62,762 nt of DNA. Origin: a bacterium. GTDB lineage: Bacteria > SZUA-79 > Acidulodesulfobacterales > Acidulodesulfobacteraceae. Each line of letters opens with the position of its first letter. Position 1 is the stretch's first letter. The position numbers were made by a program, and so were the translations under genes. Positions 27,250 to 37,770 of this stretch are shown piece after piece. The notes beneath the pieces were generated by a model. It had not been told where the DNA came from, made no database searches, and worked only from the letters and a program-made list of their open reading frames with translations. Location of the stretch: the NCBI GenBank assembly GCA_021794475.1, contig JAJYQS010000012.1:1-62762 (forward strand), read 5' to 3'.

Positions 27250-28545
27250 GTGGCGCAACTTAATACAGAGCATCTTTCTTTAGTTATAGATCAGGTCTCT
27301 AAAGATAAAAATATTGACAGGTCTTTAGTTATAGAAGCTGTTGAGCAGGCTATACTTGCGATTGCACGCAGAAACATCGGAAGCGGCTATGATTTAGAAG
27401 CTCATTATACTGAAGAAACAGGAGAAATTGAAGTTTTTATGTTTAAAGAGGTGGCCGAAGAAGTTAAAAATGACAAAACGGAAATTACACTTGATGATGC
27501 TATTAAATACGATGCCGACAGTCATATCGGAGACAGTCTCGGTCTTAAAGTAGAAAAAAATATTTACGGAAGAATTGAAGCTCAGGTTGCCAAACAAATT
27601 ATATTTCAAAAGATAAAAGAAGTTGAACATAAAAATATATTTGATGAATTTAATCTCAGAAAAGGCGAAATTGTAAACGGTCTTGTAAGAAAAGTCGAAA
27701 AATCAATGATAATTGTAGATCTCGGCAAAACAGAAGCTGTTTTACCGAAGCAGGATCAAATATTTAGCGAGGTATATAAATCTCATGACAGAATAAGAGC
27801 GGTATTATCGGATATCAAAATGGAAAAAGGAGGTCCGAAGCTTATTCTTTCCAGAGCGTCGGATGAATTTTTAATAAAACTTTTTGAATCTGAAATTCCT
27901 GAAATTTATGATGGAATAGTGAAGATAGTCAAGGTTGCAAGAGCTCCCGGCTTCAGATCTAAAGTTGCAGTTTACAGCAGCAGCAGAGATGTTGACCCTA
28001 TAGGTGCGTGCGTTGGAATCAAAGGTTTCAGAATACAAAACATTATCAATGAGTTAAGAGGAGAAAAAATAGATATAATTGAATATTCCGATAATCCTGC
28101 CAAGCTGGCTTCAAATGCTTTAAGCCCTGCCGAACCGTCAAAGGTTTCGCTAAATAGCCAGGCTAAGGTTATCACAGTAATCGTCCCCGACGATCAGTTA
28201 TCGCTTGCGATAGGAAGGCAAGGACAAAATGTGAGGCTTACGTCAAAATTAACGGACTATAAAATAGATGTTGTTTCCGAATCCAAGTCTGCTAAGAAAG
28301 ATACGGAAGGGTATAAAATGCTCATGGATATTCCGGGCATGGGGGATATGATAGCAAGGTCGCTTTATCAGAGCGGTTATTCTACCGCTGAAATTATAGC
28401 AGGCGCAGATTCTGAAAAGTTGGCGAATGATTTATCCGTTGATATTAAAAAAGCGGATAAAATTATTCAATCGGCTCAGGATTTACTTAATCGTCTGCAA
28501 TCAGATTTAGAACTTAAAGAACGGATAAACAGGGAAATTAACTAA
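27250..28545 (+). CDS. nusA: Transcription termination/antitermination factor NusA
   Basis: The domains are an N-terminal RNA polymerase-binding domain, S1 (KGEIVNGLVRKVEKSMIIVDLG, about 137-160), two KH domains (including GIKGFRIQNIINELRGEKID) and a C-terminal helix-hairpin-helix (LMDIPGMGDMIARSLYQSG). Length 431. The GTG start at 27250 is supported by AAGGAG at 27237-27242. NusA controls pausing, termination and antitermination; in E. coli it also autoregulates this operon. Confidence 0.96.
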   Translation: MAQLNTEHLSLVIDQVSKDKNIDRSLVIEAVEQAILAIARRNIGSGYDLEAHYTEETGEIEVFMFKEVAEEVKNDKTEITLDDAIKYDADSHIGDSLGLKVEKNIYGRIEAQVAKQIIFQKIKEVEHKNIFDEFNLRKGEIVNGLVRKVEKSMIIVDLGKTEAVLPKQDQIFSEVYKSHDRIRAVLSDIKMEKGGPKLILSRASDEFLIKLFESEIPEIYDGIVKIVKVARAPGFRSKVAVYSSSRDVDPIGACVGIKGFRIQNIINELRGEKIDIIEYSDNPAKLASNALSPAEPSKVSLNSQAKVITVIVPDDQLSLAIGRQGQNVRLTSKLTDYKIDVVSESKSAKKDTEGYKMLMDIPGMGDMIARSLYQSGYSTAEIIAGADSEKLANDLSVDIKKADKIIQSAQDLLNRLQSDLELKERINREIN

Positions 28546-28548
28546 ACT

Positions 28549-31038
28549 ATGGCAGATAATAACGAAGTAATAAATGAAAGCAATGTTCAAGATTCCTTAA
28601 AAACTGAGGAAAGAAGAGTTTCTAAGGGGGTCATCAGGAGAAGACTGAGCAAGGTTGAATTAGCCGGCGATGATAATTCTAAAAATGATAACGTGAAAAG
28701 CGCAAGCGAAGAACACCTGATATCTGATGTGTCGGCAGGATCGTTATCTTCCCAATCTCAGGCAGGAGTTTCTCCTGATAATATGCAAAGCAAAGAAAGC
28801 CCCGTTCATGATTTAAATAATCATGAATTTGTTCAAAACAAATTAAATAAAAATGAAGGAATAGGTGCGTTAAATATAAAGGCAGAAGGAGACCAAAGCG
28901 GATTAGCAGAACTGAATGCCAAAAATAACAAATTCGGAAATGCGGTAAGCACTGAAAATTTGCAAAAGGAAAATAAAGATAATTCAGTTCCAAATGCGAA
29001 CTTAAAAATAGAAAAGCCTGCCGTTTTACCGTTGAATGCAGTTAAGGGTCCGCTCAATGGTTTAAAAGAAGCTGCGGAATTAAATACGCCGGAAAATAAA
29101 TCATTAAAGAAAAATACCGTAAAAAAACAGAATGTAGTTAAACCTAAAAAAAATGAAAAAATAATAGATCTAATTGAAGAAAAAGAATATGTAGCCCCAA
29201 GAAAACCCAGAAAAAGATTTAAGGCGTATAAAGATTTTAATAAACATAGCGAATATAATTCAACGTTAATAACAGAAAAAAAACAATCAAAAAAAGTAAT
29301 TAAAATAAGCAATGGAATAACCGTCAACGAACTTTCTCAGGCAATAGGCGTTAAAGCTTCCGAAGTTATCAAAAAGCTTTTGGATGTCGATATTATAGCT
29401 ACAATTAATCAGATCATAGATATAGATGCAGCTTCGCTTATAACTTCCGAATATGGATATACGGTTGAAAATGTCAGTTTTGATGAAGTCGTAGCGCTTG
29501 AGGAAGCTCCTGATGCTGAAGAGTCCTTGCTTCCGAGAGCTCCGGTAGTAACAGTTATGGGTCATGTTGACCATGGCAAGACTTCTTTGTTGGATGCCAT
29601 AAGAAAAACAAATGTCACGACCAATGAGGCAGGCGGTATTACTCAGCATATCGGCGCGTATAACGTGAAAGTGGACGATTCAATGGTTGTTTTCCTTGAT
29701 ACTCCCGGACATGAAGCTTTTACAGAAATGCGGGCTAGAGGAGCAGGTATTACGGATATAGTAATTCTTGTAGTAGCCGCTGATGACGGTGTTATGCCTC
29801 AGACTATTGAAGCTATTAATCATGCTAAAGCAGCTAATGTTCCTATAATAGTTGCAATAAATAAAATAGATAAACCGGGAGCTAATCCGGAAAAAATTAA
29901 AAACAGTTTAATGGAATACGGTTTAGTATCTGAAGAATTAGGCGGTTCTACTTTGTTTTCGTTAGTATCGGCAAAAACAGGACAGGGATTAAAAGAACTT
30001 CTTGAACTTATTATACTTCAGGCGGAAATATTAGAGTTAAAAGCTAATCCTAATAAACCGGCAAGAGGAACGGTAATAGAAGCTTCTCTCGATAAAGGAA
30101 GAGGTCCTGTTGCAACCGTGCTTGTTCAGAGCGGCACATTGCATATTAACGATAGCGCAGTATGCGGTTTATATTTTGTCAAAGTAAGAGCTATGATGGA
30201 CTATAACGGCAACAAATTAGAAAAAGCAGGTCCTTCTACCCCGGTGGAAATATTCGGATTAGAAGGCGTTCCCTCAGCCGGCGACAGTTTTATAGTTTTA
30301 AAAGACGAGAAAGAAGCTAAAAAAATAAGCATAGAAAGACAGTTGAAACGAAGAGAAAGTGAGTATAGGTCGTCAAGCAAAATGACCCTTGAGAATTTAT
30401 ATTCTCAAATAAAAGCAGGCGATGTGAAAGAACTTAAATTAATTGTTAAGAGTGATGTGTTTGGTTCTATGGAAGCTCTCATCCAATCTTTTAATAAGCT
30501 TTCTACAGATAAAGTTAAGGTTGTAATAATCCATAGCGGCGCTTCCGCTATTACGGAATCAGATATTATGCTTGCAAAAGCAACGGGTTCTATTGTTATA
30601 GCTTTTAATGTGCGTCCTGAGCCTAAAGCTCTTACTTTAAGCGAAACTGAAAATATAGAGATAAGATATTACAATATCATTTATGATGCGGTAAAAGATA
30701 TTAAAGATGCAATGGAAGGTCTTCTCGCACCTATAGAAAAAGAGATTGTGGTCGGAAAAGCGGAAGTAAGAAGCGTATTTAATGTTCCAAAGATAGGTGC
30801 TGTTGCCGGATGTATGGTAACGTCGGGGGTTGTCAAAAGAGCGGCAGGAGCGAGGCTCTTGAGAGATAATGTTATAATATATAGCGGACATATAGATTCT
30901 TTAAAGAGATTTAAAGATGATGTTAAAGAGGTGCAGTCAAATTTTGAATGCGGTATATCCCTTGAAAATTTTAATGATATTAAAATTAATGATGTTATAG
31001 AAATTTATGAAATTGAATATATAAAACAAACATTATGA
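28549..31038 (+). CDS. infB: Translation initiation factor IF-2
   Basis: An 829-residue GTPase that places initiator tRNA on the 30S subunit. The long N-terminal region (to about 245) is charged and low-complexity, as usual for IF-2. An IF2_N domain follows ([23 protein letters not shown] cut to its core near 250-275), then the G domain with [16 protein letters not shown] and NKID. Domains II-IV complete it. It starts 3 bp after nusA and overlaps rbfA by 4 bp. Confidence 0.97.
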   Translation: MADNNEVINESNVQDSLKTEERRVSKGVIRRRLSKVELAGDDNSKNDNVKSASEEHLISDVSAGSLSSQSQAGVSPDNMQSKESPVHDLNNHEFVQNKLNKNEGIGALNIKAEGDQSGLAELNAKNNKFGNAVSTENLQKENKDNSVPNANLKIEKPAVLPLNAVKGPLNGLKEAAELNTPENKSLKKNTVKKQNVVKPKKNEKIIDLIEEKEYVAPRKPRKRFKAYKDFNKHSEYNSTLITEKKQSKKVIKISNGITVNELSQAIGVKASEVIKKLLDVDIIATINQIIDIDAASLITSEYGYTVENVSFDEVVALEEAPDAEESLLPRAPVVTVMGHVDHGKTSLLDAIRKTNVTTNEAGGITQHIGAYNVKVDDSMVVFLDTPGHEAFTEMRARGAGITDIVILVVAADDGVMPQTIEAINHAKAANVPIIVAINKIDKPGANPEKIKNSLMEYGLVSEELGGSTLFSLVSAKTGQGLKELLELIILQAEILELKANPNKPARGTVIEASLDKGRGPVATVLVQSGTLHINDSAVCGLYFVKVRAMMDYNGNKLEKAGPSTPVEIFGLEGVPSAGDSFIVLKDEKEAKKISIERQLKRRESEYRSSSKMTLENLYSQIKAGDVKELKLIVKSDVFGSMEALIQSFNKLSTDKVKVVIIHSGASAITESDIMLAKATGSIVIAFNVRPEPKALTLSETENIEIRYYNIIYDAVKDIKDAMEGLLAPIEKEIVVGKAEVRSVFNVPKIGAVAGCMVTSGVVKRAAGARLLRDNVIIYSGHIDSLKRFKDDVKEVQSNFECGISLENFNDIKINDVIEIYEIEYIKQTL

Positions 31039-31442
31039 TAGAAAGAAATAAAAGGGTTGCAGAATTGATTGCCCGCGAAGTTTCATTAGTATTAGAATTT
31101 AAAATTAACGATGACAGGCTTAAAAATGTTACAATTTTAAGGGCTGAGATATCGAAAGATCTGAGGTATTGTAAAATTTTTTTTAGTGTTATTGCTATAA
31201 AGAACGGAAATATTTATAATACTCAAGATAATACATATTCTGACTATATAGAAAAGGAAGTTAAAAAGGCAATGAACGGATTTAAAAGTTCAAAACATTT
31301 TATTAAAAAAGAAGTTTTTTCTAAAGTTTTGCTAAGATTAATACCGGATTTAAGTTTTGAATATGATCCGGGTATTGAACAATCATCTAGGATTCTTAAA
31401 ATAATAAACGATAATAAGAAAACAACGGACGATAATTTGTAA
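31035..31442 (+). CDS. rbfA: Ribosome-binding factor A
   Basis: RbfA is a KH-fold protein needed for late 16S rRNA maturation. The N-terminus (RVAELIAREVSLVLEFKIND) and RLIPDLSFEYDPGIEQSSRI near the end are diagnostic. The 135 residues are normal. It overlaps infB by 4 bp (ATGA). Confidence 0.94.
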   Translation: MIERNKRVAELIAREVSLVLEFKINDDRLKNVTILRAEISKDLRYCKIFFSVIAIKNGNIYNTQDNTYSDYIEKEVKKAMNGFKSSKHFIKKEVFSKVLLRLIPDLSFEYDPGIEQSSRILKIINDNKKTTDDNL

Positions 31443-31499
31443 TATAATTTTCTCTATAATAATTACCATAATAATATAATAAAAGGACAAAAAATATAA

Positions 31500-32582
31500 A
31501 TGCACATGTTAAACAATGCAGAAAGTTTTTCAGGCAGCGCAGATGAAATATTTCATCTAATAGAGACATCTAAAAAAATACTTGTTGCAACGCATGAAAA
31601 TCCTGAAGGCGATGCGATAAGCTCTGCTATAGCTATAGGAATGTTTTTAAAATCTTTAGATAAAGAAATATATCTTTACGATAAAGACCCGATACCCTTA
31701 AATCTAAGATTTTTGCCGTGGGCAAAGGAATTTTCCCAGAAACTTCCTGCGGAACCTATAGATTTACTTATTGTAGCAGATTGCGGAGAGATTCAAAGAG
31801 TCGGCGACGGTTATGAAAATATGTTGACGATTAACAGAATAATTAACATTGACCACCATTTTACGAATAATAATTTTGGGCATGCTAATTTTGTCATTCC
31901 CGATGCAAGTTCTACAGGAGAGGTGTTATTCTACCTTTTTGCGGCATACGGCGCTAAAGAAAACAAAATAGAATATAAAATCGGCGAAGAATTACCGTGC
32001 AAAGCCGAAGAAAGACAAAGAGTGCTGTCTAAAATAAATAAAGATATGGCAATATGCCTTTATGCTTCAATATTAACGGATACCGGTTCATTCAGATACG
32101 CTTCTGCTACAAAAAACGCTTTTTATATTGCTTCTATCCTAAATCAATATGATATAGCTCCGGCTAAAATCGCCGAAGAAATATATGAAACAAAACCGCT
32201 GGAACAGTATAAGCTGTTATCAAAAAGTTTAGCTACGCTTGAATTGGTTCAAGACGGAAAAATTGCATCTATGATTGGTTCTAAACAAATGCTTAATGAA
32301 ATATTTCAAGATAATGAAAATCAGCAGAAAGGGATGGCTTTATTTGAAAACTTTGTTAATTATCCAAGGTCTATTAACGGCGTTGAAATTGCTATTTTCT
32401 TTAAAGAAGTTTCTTTTAATGAATATAGACTGAGTTTTAGAGCAAAAAGCTATGCGGATGTTTCTAAAGTTGCAGAAAAATATGGCGGCGGAGGTCATAA
32501 ATTTGCGGCAGGATGCAAGGCAAGCGGAGATTTAAATAACCTTAAAAAGGATATATATGAATACTGCAGAAAAGTTCTCTAG
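31500..32582 (+). CDS. nrnA: DHH-family bifunctional oligoribonuclease / PAP phosphatase
   Basis: A 360-residue NrnA-type phosphoesterase that degrades nano-RNA and 3'-phosphoadenosine 5'-phosphate. Visible motifs are THENPEGDAISSAIA (metal-binding Asp), LLIVADCG, INIDHHFTN (the DHH motif) and the DHHA1 substrate loop GGGGHKFAAG at the C-terminus. It overlaps truB by 26 bp. The linkage rbfA-nrnA-truB is common. Confidence 0.92.
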   Translation: MHMLNNAESFSGSADEIFHLIETSKKILVATHENPEGDAISSAIAIGMFLKSLDKEIYLYDKDPIPLNLRFLPWAKEFSQKLPAEPIDLLIVADCGEIQRVGDGYENMLTINRIINIDHHFTNNNFGHANFVIPDASSTGEVLFYLFAAYGAKENKIEYKIGEELPCKAEERQRVLSKINKDMAICLYASILTDTGSFRYASATKNAFYIASILNQYDIAPAKIAEEIYETKPLEQYKLLSKSLATLELVQDGKIASMIGSKQMLNEIFQDNENQQKGMALFENFVNYPRSINGVEIAIFFKEVSFNEYRLSFRAKSYADVSKVAEKYGGGGHKFAAGCKASGDLNNLKKDIYEYCRKVL

Positions 32583-33285
32583 ATCAGGGCTTTTAATAAT
32601 AGATAAACCGGCAGATATTACATCTTTCGGGGTAGATAATTTTATAAAAAAAACATTGAATTGCAAAAAAGTAGGTCATGCAGGCACTATTGATCCGTTT
32701 GCCACAGGAGTTTTGCCGATTTTAATAAATAATGCGACAAAATTGCAAGACAAGTTTCTTGATATGCCAAAATCATACGAAGGAACGTTTGAATGCGGAA
32801 AGTTTACCGATACGCTTGATGCGTCCGGTAAGATAATTATAGAAAAAGAAATTTCCGGTGACGATGTTGTTGAAATTTCAAACTATCTGCGGAATTTAAA
32901 AGGAGATATTATTCAAAAAGCTCCTTTATACAGTGCTAAAAAATATAAAGGTATAGCCTTTTATAAATATGCAAGAAAGAATAAAAGCGATGAATTGCCG
33001 GATGAAATTATTAATAAAACATCAACGGTTCATATATATGAATTTGAAATTAAATCTATAGAAGGATTGTTTATTAATTTTAGCTGCAGGGTTTCTAAAG
33101 GTACATACATAAGAGCTTTTGCGCAAGATATTCTGGATAACTTTAATTTACCGATTAGCCTTATTTCTCTTAGAAGGACAAATGCGGGCGGATACGACAT
33201 TTCAGATGCAATATCTTTTAAAGACCTTGAAAAAGGCAAAGATTTTATTGTAAGTAATCTGATTAATATAGATTTAATTCATTAA
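32557..33285 (+). CDS. truB: tRNA pseudouridine(55) synthase
   Basis: The catalytic Asp46 lies in GHAGTIDPFATGVLP, with GLLIIDKPADITSF at the N-terminus and KGTYIRAFAQDI later. TruB makes the universal pseudouridine 55 of the tRNA T-loop. At 242 residues it is shorter than E. coli TruB (314). The catalytic domain is complete, but the C-terminal PUA-like extension appears absent. The start overlaps the nrnA 3' end. Confidence 0.94.
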   Translation: MNTAEKFSRSGLLIIDKPADITSFGVDNFIKKTLNCKKVGHAGTIDPFATGVLPILINNATKLQDKFLDMPKSYEGTFECGKFTDTLDASGKIIIEKEISGDDVVEISNYLRNLKGDIIQKAPLYSAKKYKGIAFYKYARKNKSDELPDEIINKTSTVHIYEFEIKSIEGLFINFSCRVSKGTYIRAFAQDILDNFNLPISLISLRRTNAGGYDISDAISFKDLEKGKDFIVSNLINIDLIH

Positions 33286-33402
33286 TTCTTATTTTTGCGA
33301 TTTTATATTTACTGCTTTGTTTAATGCAGTTACATATTAGATTTTATTTATTAAAAAAAATTAACATATAATATTAAACTATTTTTTGGAGGAATTTATT
33401 AA

Positions 33403-33672
33403 ATGGCTATATCAAAAGAAGAAAAACAGTCAATAATCGGAAAATTTAAACAGCATGATTCCGATTCAGGTTCTGTGGAGGTACAGGTTGCGTTATTAAC
33501 TTACCGCATAAATTTATTATCCGAACATTTTAAGAAGTTTGCCAAAGACCATCACTCAAGAAGAGGACTTTTGAAAATGGTTTCGAGAAGAAGGCATCTT
33601 CTTGATTATATTAAAGGAAAGGATGAAGCTAGATATAAATCTTTAATAGAATCTCTTGAGCTTAGAAAATGA
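33403..33672 (+). CDS. rpsO: 30S ribosomal protein S15
   Basis: Eighty-nine residues, the standard size. [20 protein letters not shown] and [21 protein letters not shown] are S15 signatures for 16S rRNA helix 22 binding. The ribosome binding site TTGGAGGA precedes the start. It is paired with pnp as in most bacteria. Confidence 0.98.
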   Translation: MAISKEEKQSIIGKFKQHDSDSGSVEVQVALLTYRINLLSEHFKKFAKDHHSRRGLLKMVSRRRHLLDYIKGKDEARYKSLIESLELRK

Positions 33673-33691
33673 TTTTAAATTAATTTAACTA

Positions 33692-33724
33692 TATTGCTGT
33701 TAAGTTTTTTTATATTCGGCAATA
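33692..33724 (+). other. Hairpin in the rpsO-pnp gap
   Basis: TATTGCTG (33692-33699) pairs with CGGCAATA (33717-33724), with one wobble and a 17-nt loop. There is no T-tract after it, so it is not a terminator. In E. coli a hairpin in the same gap is cut by RNase III and lets PNPase autoregulate; a similar role here is inference. Confidence 0.45.
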
Positions 33725-33749
33725 AAAGAGATGAGGATTAAATATTACG

Positions 33750-35831
33750 ATGATAAATAATTATATTGTTGAAAGCTTCGATTTAGACGGGAAAAAAATT
33801 ACTATTGAAGCAGGAAGATTAGCTAAGCAGGCTAGCGGCAGCGCATTAGTCACTATCGGAAAGACCAAAGTGCTTGTTACTACCTGTGTAAATAAAAATA
33901 TTAAAGAAGGTATAGATTTTATGCCTCTTACAGTAAATTATGTCGAGAAATTTTATTCGGCAGGCAGAATACCGGGAGGTTTTTTTAAAAGAGAAGGAAG
34001 GGCTACAGAAAAAGAAGTTCTTACCTCAAGATTTTTAGACCGTCCTATAAGACCGCTTTTTCCTGAAAATTATTTTTTGGATACGCAGGTTATTGCAACC
34101 GTTGTATCGATGGATGAGGAAAATGACCCGGATATGGCAGCTATGCTCGGTGTTTCATTTTCGCTTATATCCTCAGAGATTCCTTTCAATGGTCCTACCG
34201 CAGGTGTAAGAGTAGGAAGGATAAACGGAGAATTTATTGTTAACCCGACATATCAGGAAATTGAAAAAAGCGATACGCATCTGGTAATAGCAGGTTCAAG
34301 CGATGCAATAACGATGGTGGAAGGAAGTTTTGACGAATTAGACGAAGAAGTGCTTCTTTCTGCAATAAATTTTGGACATAATAAAATTAAAGAATTGGCA
34401 GCATTTCAAAAATCTATTATTGATAAATTGGATATAAAGAAAATAGAAATTCCTTTACAGGATAAACCTGAAGAAATTATAGAAAAAATCAGGGAAAATG
34501 TATATGATGAATTAAAAAAATGTATATTGATAACTTCTAAACAGGAAAGGAACGAAGCCGTATCATCGCTTAGAGAAAGAACTAAAACATTATTCAGCGA
34601 AATTTATCCTGATAATGAAAATGTAATATATGCCGTATTTGAAGATATTCAGAAAGATATATTAAGAAATTTAATTTTAGACGAAGGCAAAAGAATAGAC
34701 GGCAGGGGTTTAAAAGATATCAGACCGATAACCTGTTCCATAGATGAAATTCCAATGGCTCACGGTTCTGCGGTTTTCACTCGAGGAGAGACTCAAGCTT
34801 TAGTAGTAACAACATTAGGGACAAAATTTGACGAACAAATTGTGGATGCCCCTGAAAAAGAATCGTCTAAAAGATTTATGATACATTATAATTTTCCTCC
34901 ATTTTCCGTCGGAGAAGTCGCTCCGTTAAGAGGCCCCGGCAGACGTGAAATAGGGCACGGTTCTCTCGGCGAAAAAGCGTTAAGATATGTTATCCCTTCT
35001 AAGGACGAATTTCCTTATACGATAAGGATTGTTTCCGAAATTCTTGAATCAAACGGTTCTTCATCTCAGGCAACAATTTGCGGGGCTACTTTGTCTCTGA
35101 TGGACGCAGGAGTGCCTATTAAATCACCTATAGCCGGTATTGCAATGGGACTTATAAAAGAAAATGAAAAGGTTGCAATATTAACCGATATTTTAGGCGA
35201 CGAAGACCATCTCGGGGATATGGATTTTAAAGTTGCGGGAACAAGAAACGGCGTTACGGCTCTTCAAATGGATATAAAGATTGCCGGCGTAACCGACGAT
35301 ATATTGCGTAAGGCTTTGGCTCAAGCGAAAGAAGGACGTATTACTATTCTTGATATTATGCTTAAAACAATTAACGAACCTAAAAAAGAACTTGCTGCTA
35401 ACGCGCCTCAAATTATAACAATTAGGGTTAAACCTGACAAAGTCAGAGAAATTATCGGACAGGGCGGCAAGGTTATTAAAGGAATAATTGAAAAAAGCGG
35501 AGCGAAGATAGATATAGATGATACCGGAAAAGTCAATATATATTCATCCGATAAAAATTCTTTAGATATTGCCGTTGCGATGATAAACGACATTACTCAG
35601 GAAGCTGAGATAGGAAAAATCTATTACGGAAAGGTTAGAAAAATAATGGATTTTGGCGCTTTTGTCGAAATATTTCCGGGAACGGACGGTCTTGTCCATA
35701 TATCTCAACTTGACGAAAAAAGAGTTGAAAACGTATCCGATTTTCTAAAAGAAGGGGATGAAGTGAAGGTTAAGGTTTTAGATATTGATAAAGCAGGTAA
35801 AATTAAACTTTCCATAAAAGCGGCTTTATAA
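33750..35831 (+). CDS. pnp: Polyribonucleotide nucleotidyltransferase (PNPase)
   Basis: This phosphorolytic 3'-to-5' exoribonuclease of the degradosome has 693 residues. Two RNase PH-like domains, with RPLFPENYF in the first and the conserved GxGxREIGHGSLGEKAL-type active-site segment in the second, lead to a KH domain (VREIIGQGGKVIKGI) and an S1 domain (VRKIMDFGAFVEIFPGTDGL). It follows rpsO. Confidence 0.98.
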   Translation: MINNYIVESFDLDGKKITIEAGRLAKQASGSALVTIGKTKVLVTTCVNKNIKEGIDFMPLTVNYVEKFYSAGRIPGGFFKREGRATEKEVLTSRFLDRPIRPLFPENYFLDTQVIATVVSMDEENDPDMAAMLGVSFSLISSEIPFNGPTAGVRVGRINGEFIVNPTYQEIEKSDTHLVIAGSSDAITMVEGSFDELDEEVLLSAINFGHNKIKELAAFQKSIIDKLDIKKIEIPLQDKPEEIIEKIRENVYDELKKCILITSKQERNEAVSSLRERTKTLFSEIYPDNENVIYAVFEDIQKDILRNLILDEGKRIDGRGLKDIRPITCSIDEIPMAHGSAVFTRGETQALVVTTLGTKFDEQIVDAPEKESSKRFMIHYNFPPFSVGEVAPLRGPGRREIGHGSLGEKALRYVIPSKDEFPYTIRIVSEILESNGSSSQATICGATLSLMDAGVPIKSPIAGIAMGLIKENEKVAILTDILGDEDHLGDMDFKVAGTRNGVTALQMDIKIAGVTDDILRKALAQAKEGRITILDIMLKTINEPKKELAANAPQIITIRVKPDKVREIIGQGGKVIKGIIEKSGAKIDIDDTGKVNIYSSDKNSLDIAVAMINDITQEAEIGKIYYGKVRKIMDFGAFVEIFPGTDGLVHISQLDEKRVENVSDFLKEGDEVKVKVLDIDKAGKIKLSIKAAL

Positions 35832-35845
35832 CAGGTGCAAAAAAT

Positions 35846-37144
35846 ATGAGACAGGTTTATAAAGATATTTTAGAATCGGGTGCAACTGTTATAACTGAGA
35901 GAAAATCTTATTTTGATTCTATTTCTATCGGTTTCTGGGTAAAAACAGGCAGTTCTAATGAACCTTCCGATATCAACGGCATATCGCATTTTATAGAGCA
36001 TATGCTTTTCAAAGGAACAAAAAAACGTTCATATTTAGATATTGATAAAGAAATCGATATTATGGGAGGAGCATTAAATGCCTTTACCGGAAACGAATTA
36101 ACCTGTTTTTATACAAAAGTCTTAGCAAAAAACTATGAAAGAGCTATTGATTTGCTGACGGATATAATGTTTAATTCATTGTTTTCCGCAAGTGAAATTG
36201 AAAAAGAAAAATCTGTCGTGCTGCAAGAAATCATGGGCGCGCAGGATGATCCGTACGATTATGTTCATGACCTTTTTCATGAAGATTTTTACGGTAGTTC
36301 TCTTTACGGAAATCCTATACTGGGAAACGCAGAAACCGTACAGAGTTTTGACAGGGATAAGATTATTAAATATTTTAATGAATATTATGTTCCTCAAAAC
36401 ATTATAGTATCTGTTGCCGGAAATATAGACCATAATAAAGTGGTAGCCTCTATAGATTCGTTTATAAAAAAGTTTTATAAAGAAAATAATCAAAATGGAT
36501 TCAATAATAGCGGATTGAAAAGCGGTAAAAACTATGATGGTTCAGATACTTTAAATAGCGGAAATAAAAAAATACCTAAAAATTACGGTGAATTTTTTCA
36601 TAGCAAAGATTTAGAGCAGATCCATTTTATACTTGGATTCGACGGTATTAAGAAAACTGACAAAGAATATTATGTCATGGAAATTTTAAATACAATTCTC
36701 GGCGGTTCCGTCAGCTCTCGTTTATTTCAAGAGGTGAGAGAGAAAAAAGGTCTGGCGTATTCTATTTATTCCAGCAGCGTTTTTCACAGGACAGACGGCT
36801 ATATATTAATATATGCAGGGGTTGCAAAAGACAAATTTAAGACGGCAAAAGACGTTATTTTAAATATAGTCAATGAGTTGTCCGTAAACAAGATTAGCGC
36901 AGATGATATATTAAATGCAAAAAAACATGTAGCTGACAGTTTTTTGCTTGGGTTAGAGTCATCCAGCAATTTAATGACCAGAAATGCTTTAAATGAAATC
37001 TACTACAAAAAATATATTTCAAAAAATCAGGTATTAAAAAAAATAGAAGCCGTAAATGATGGCTTAATATTTGATTTGACCAATAAAATATTTTCTGATA
37101 GAAACAAAGTGTTAATAACTGTTCTCGGTAAAGAGCATAGCTGA
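35846..37144 (+). CDS. M16-family zinc metallopeptidase (processing-peptidase-like)
   Basis: A 432-residue M16B-type peptidase. The inverted zinc motif HFIEH (HxxEH) is near residue 49, and the distal Glu ligand lies in EKSVVLQEIMGAQDDPYDYV. The C-terminal inactive-like domain includes GGSVSSRLFQEVREKKGLAYSI cut to its core (SSRLFQEVREKKGLAYS). Members in this genomic position (after pnp) are conserved in many bacteria; the substrate is unknown. It starts 14 bp after pnp. Confidence 0.9.
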   Translation: MRQVYKDILESGATVITERKSYFDSISIGFWVKTGSSNEPSDINGISHFIEHMLFKGTKKRSYLDIDKEIDIMGGALNAFTGNELTCFYTKVLAKNYERAIDLLTDIMFNSLFSASEIEKEKSVVLQEIMGAQDDPYDYVHDLFHEDFYGSSLYGNPILGNAETVQSFDRDKIIKYFNEYYVPQNIIVSVAGNIDHNKVVASIDSFIKKFYKENNQNGFNNSGLKSGKNYDGSDTLNSGNKKIPKNYGEFFHSKDLEQIHFILGFDGIKKTDKEYYVMEILNTILGGSVSSRLFQEVREKKGLAYSIYSSSVFHRTDGYILIYAGVAKDKFKTAKDVILNIVNELSVNKISADDILNAKKHVADSFLLGLESSSNLMTRNALNEIYYKKYISKNQVLKKIEAVNDGLIFDLTNKIFSDRNKVLITVLGKEHS

Positions 37145-37203
37145 TTTTATCATTATAAAACATTATAAAAACAAAGAAATTATTTTATATATATTATACT
37201 ATT

Positions 37204-37770
37204 ATGAGCCAGGAAGACGTTCATTATCCAAAATCTTATGATATAACTTATAGAATCGGCTACGGGGTAGGATTTGCAGGAATTTTAATATTTGTTGCTG
37301 CCTATTTTTTTAGCAGTTCTGATTATATATTGCTGGGTCTTTCAATATTTGAAGCCGGGACGCTGCTTTCAGGAATATTTCTTCTTGTATGGAAAAAAGA
37401 AGTTAAGATTTTTATTCTTTCATGTATTGTAGCAGGAATACTCCTTGGCGTTGTTTCTTTTTATTTTATTAATTTTAATGATTTATTTAAAGATATCTTA
37501 ATCATAATTTCAATCGGATTTGTACTTGCGGGCTTAGGCGGTTTATACGGTAAGGAAGCGCATTGTTTCCATTTTTATGAAGGATGGATTTTATTGTGGT
37601 CATTTCCAATATTAATTCTGTTAAATATTATTACTTATGTCGCAAATATTCAATCTTCTCCCATCGTTCATACAATTTTTAGTATATTATATTTGATTAT
37701 TGCGGTACTTGCTTTTTCATTTTTAATTAAAAAAATAAAACAGCCGCTCATGCAGTATTGCAAAAATTAA
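37204..37770 (+). CDS. Polytopic membrane protein of unknown function
   Basis: A 188-residue protein with about six hydrophobic helices (near 18-36, 40-61, 66-87, 95-113, 122-143 and 153-176). No motif ties it to a family I know. It follows the M16 protease after 59 bp on the same strand and precedes the TetR regulatory region. The conserved-looking loop GKEAHCFHFYEGW between helices 4 and 5 contains a Cys and two His and could bind a metal, but that is speculative. Confidence 0.6.
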   Translation: MSQEDVHYPKSYDITYRIGYGVGFAGILIFVAAYFFSSSDYILLGLSIFEAGTLLSGIFLLVWKKEVKIFILSCIVAGILLGVVSFYFINFNDLFKDILIIISIGFVLAGLGGLYGKEAHCFHFYEGWILLWSFPILILLNIITYVANIQSSPIVHTIFSILYLIIAVLAFSFLIKKIKQPLMQYCKN

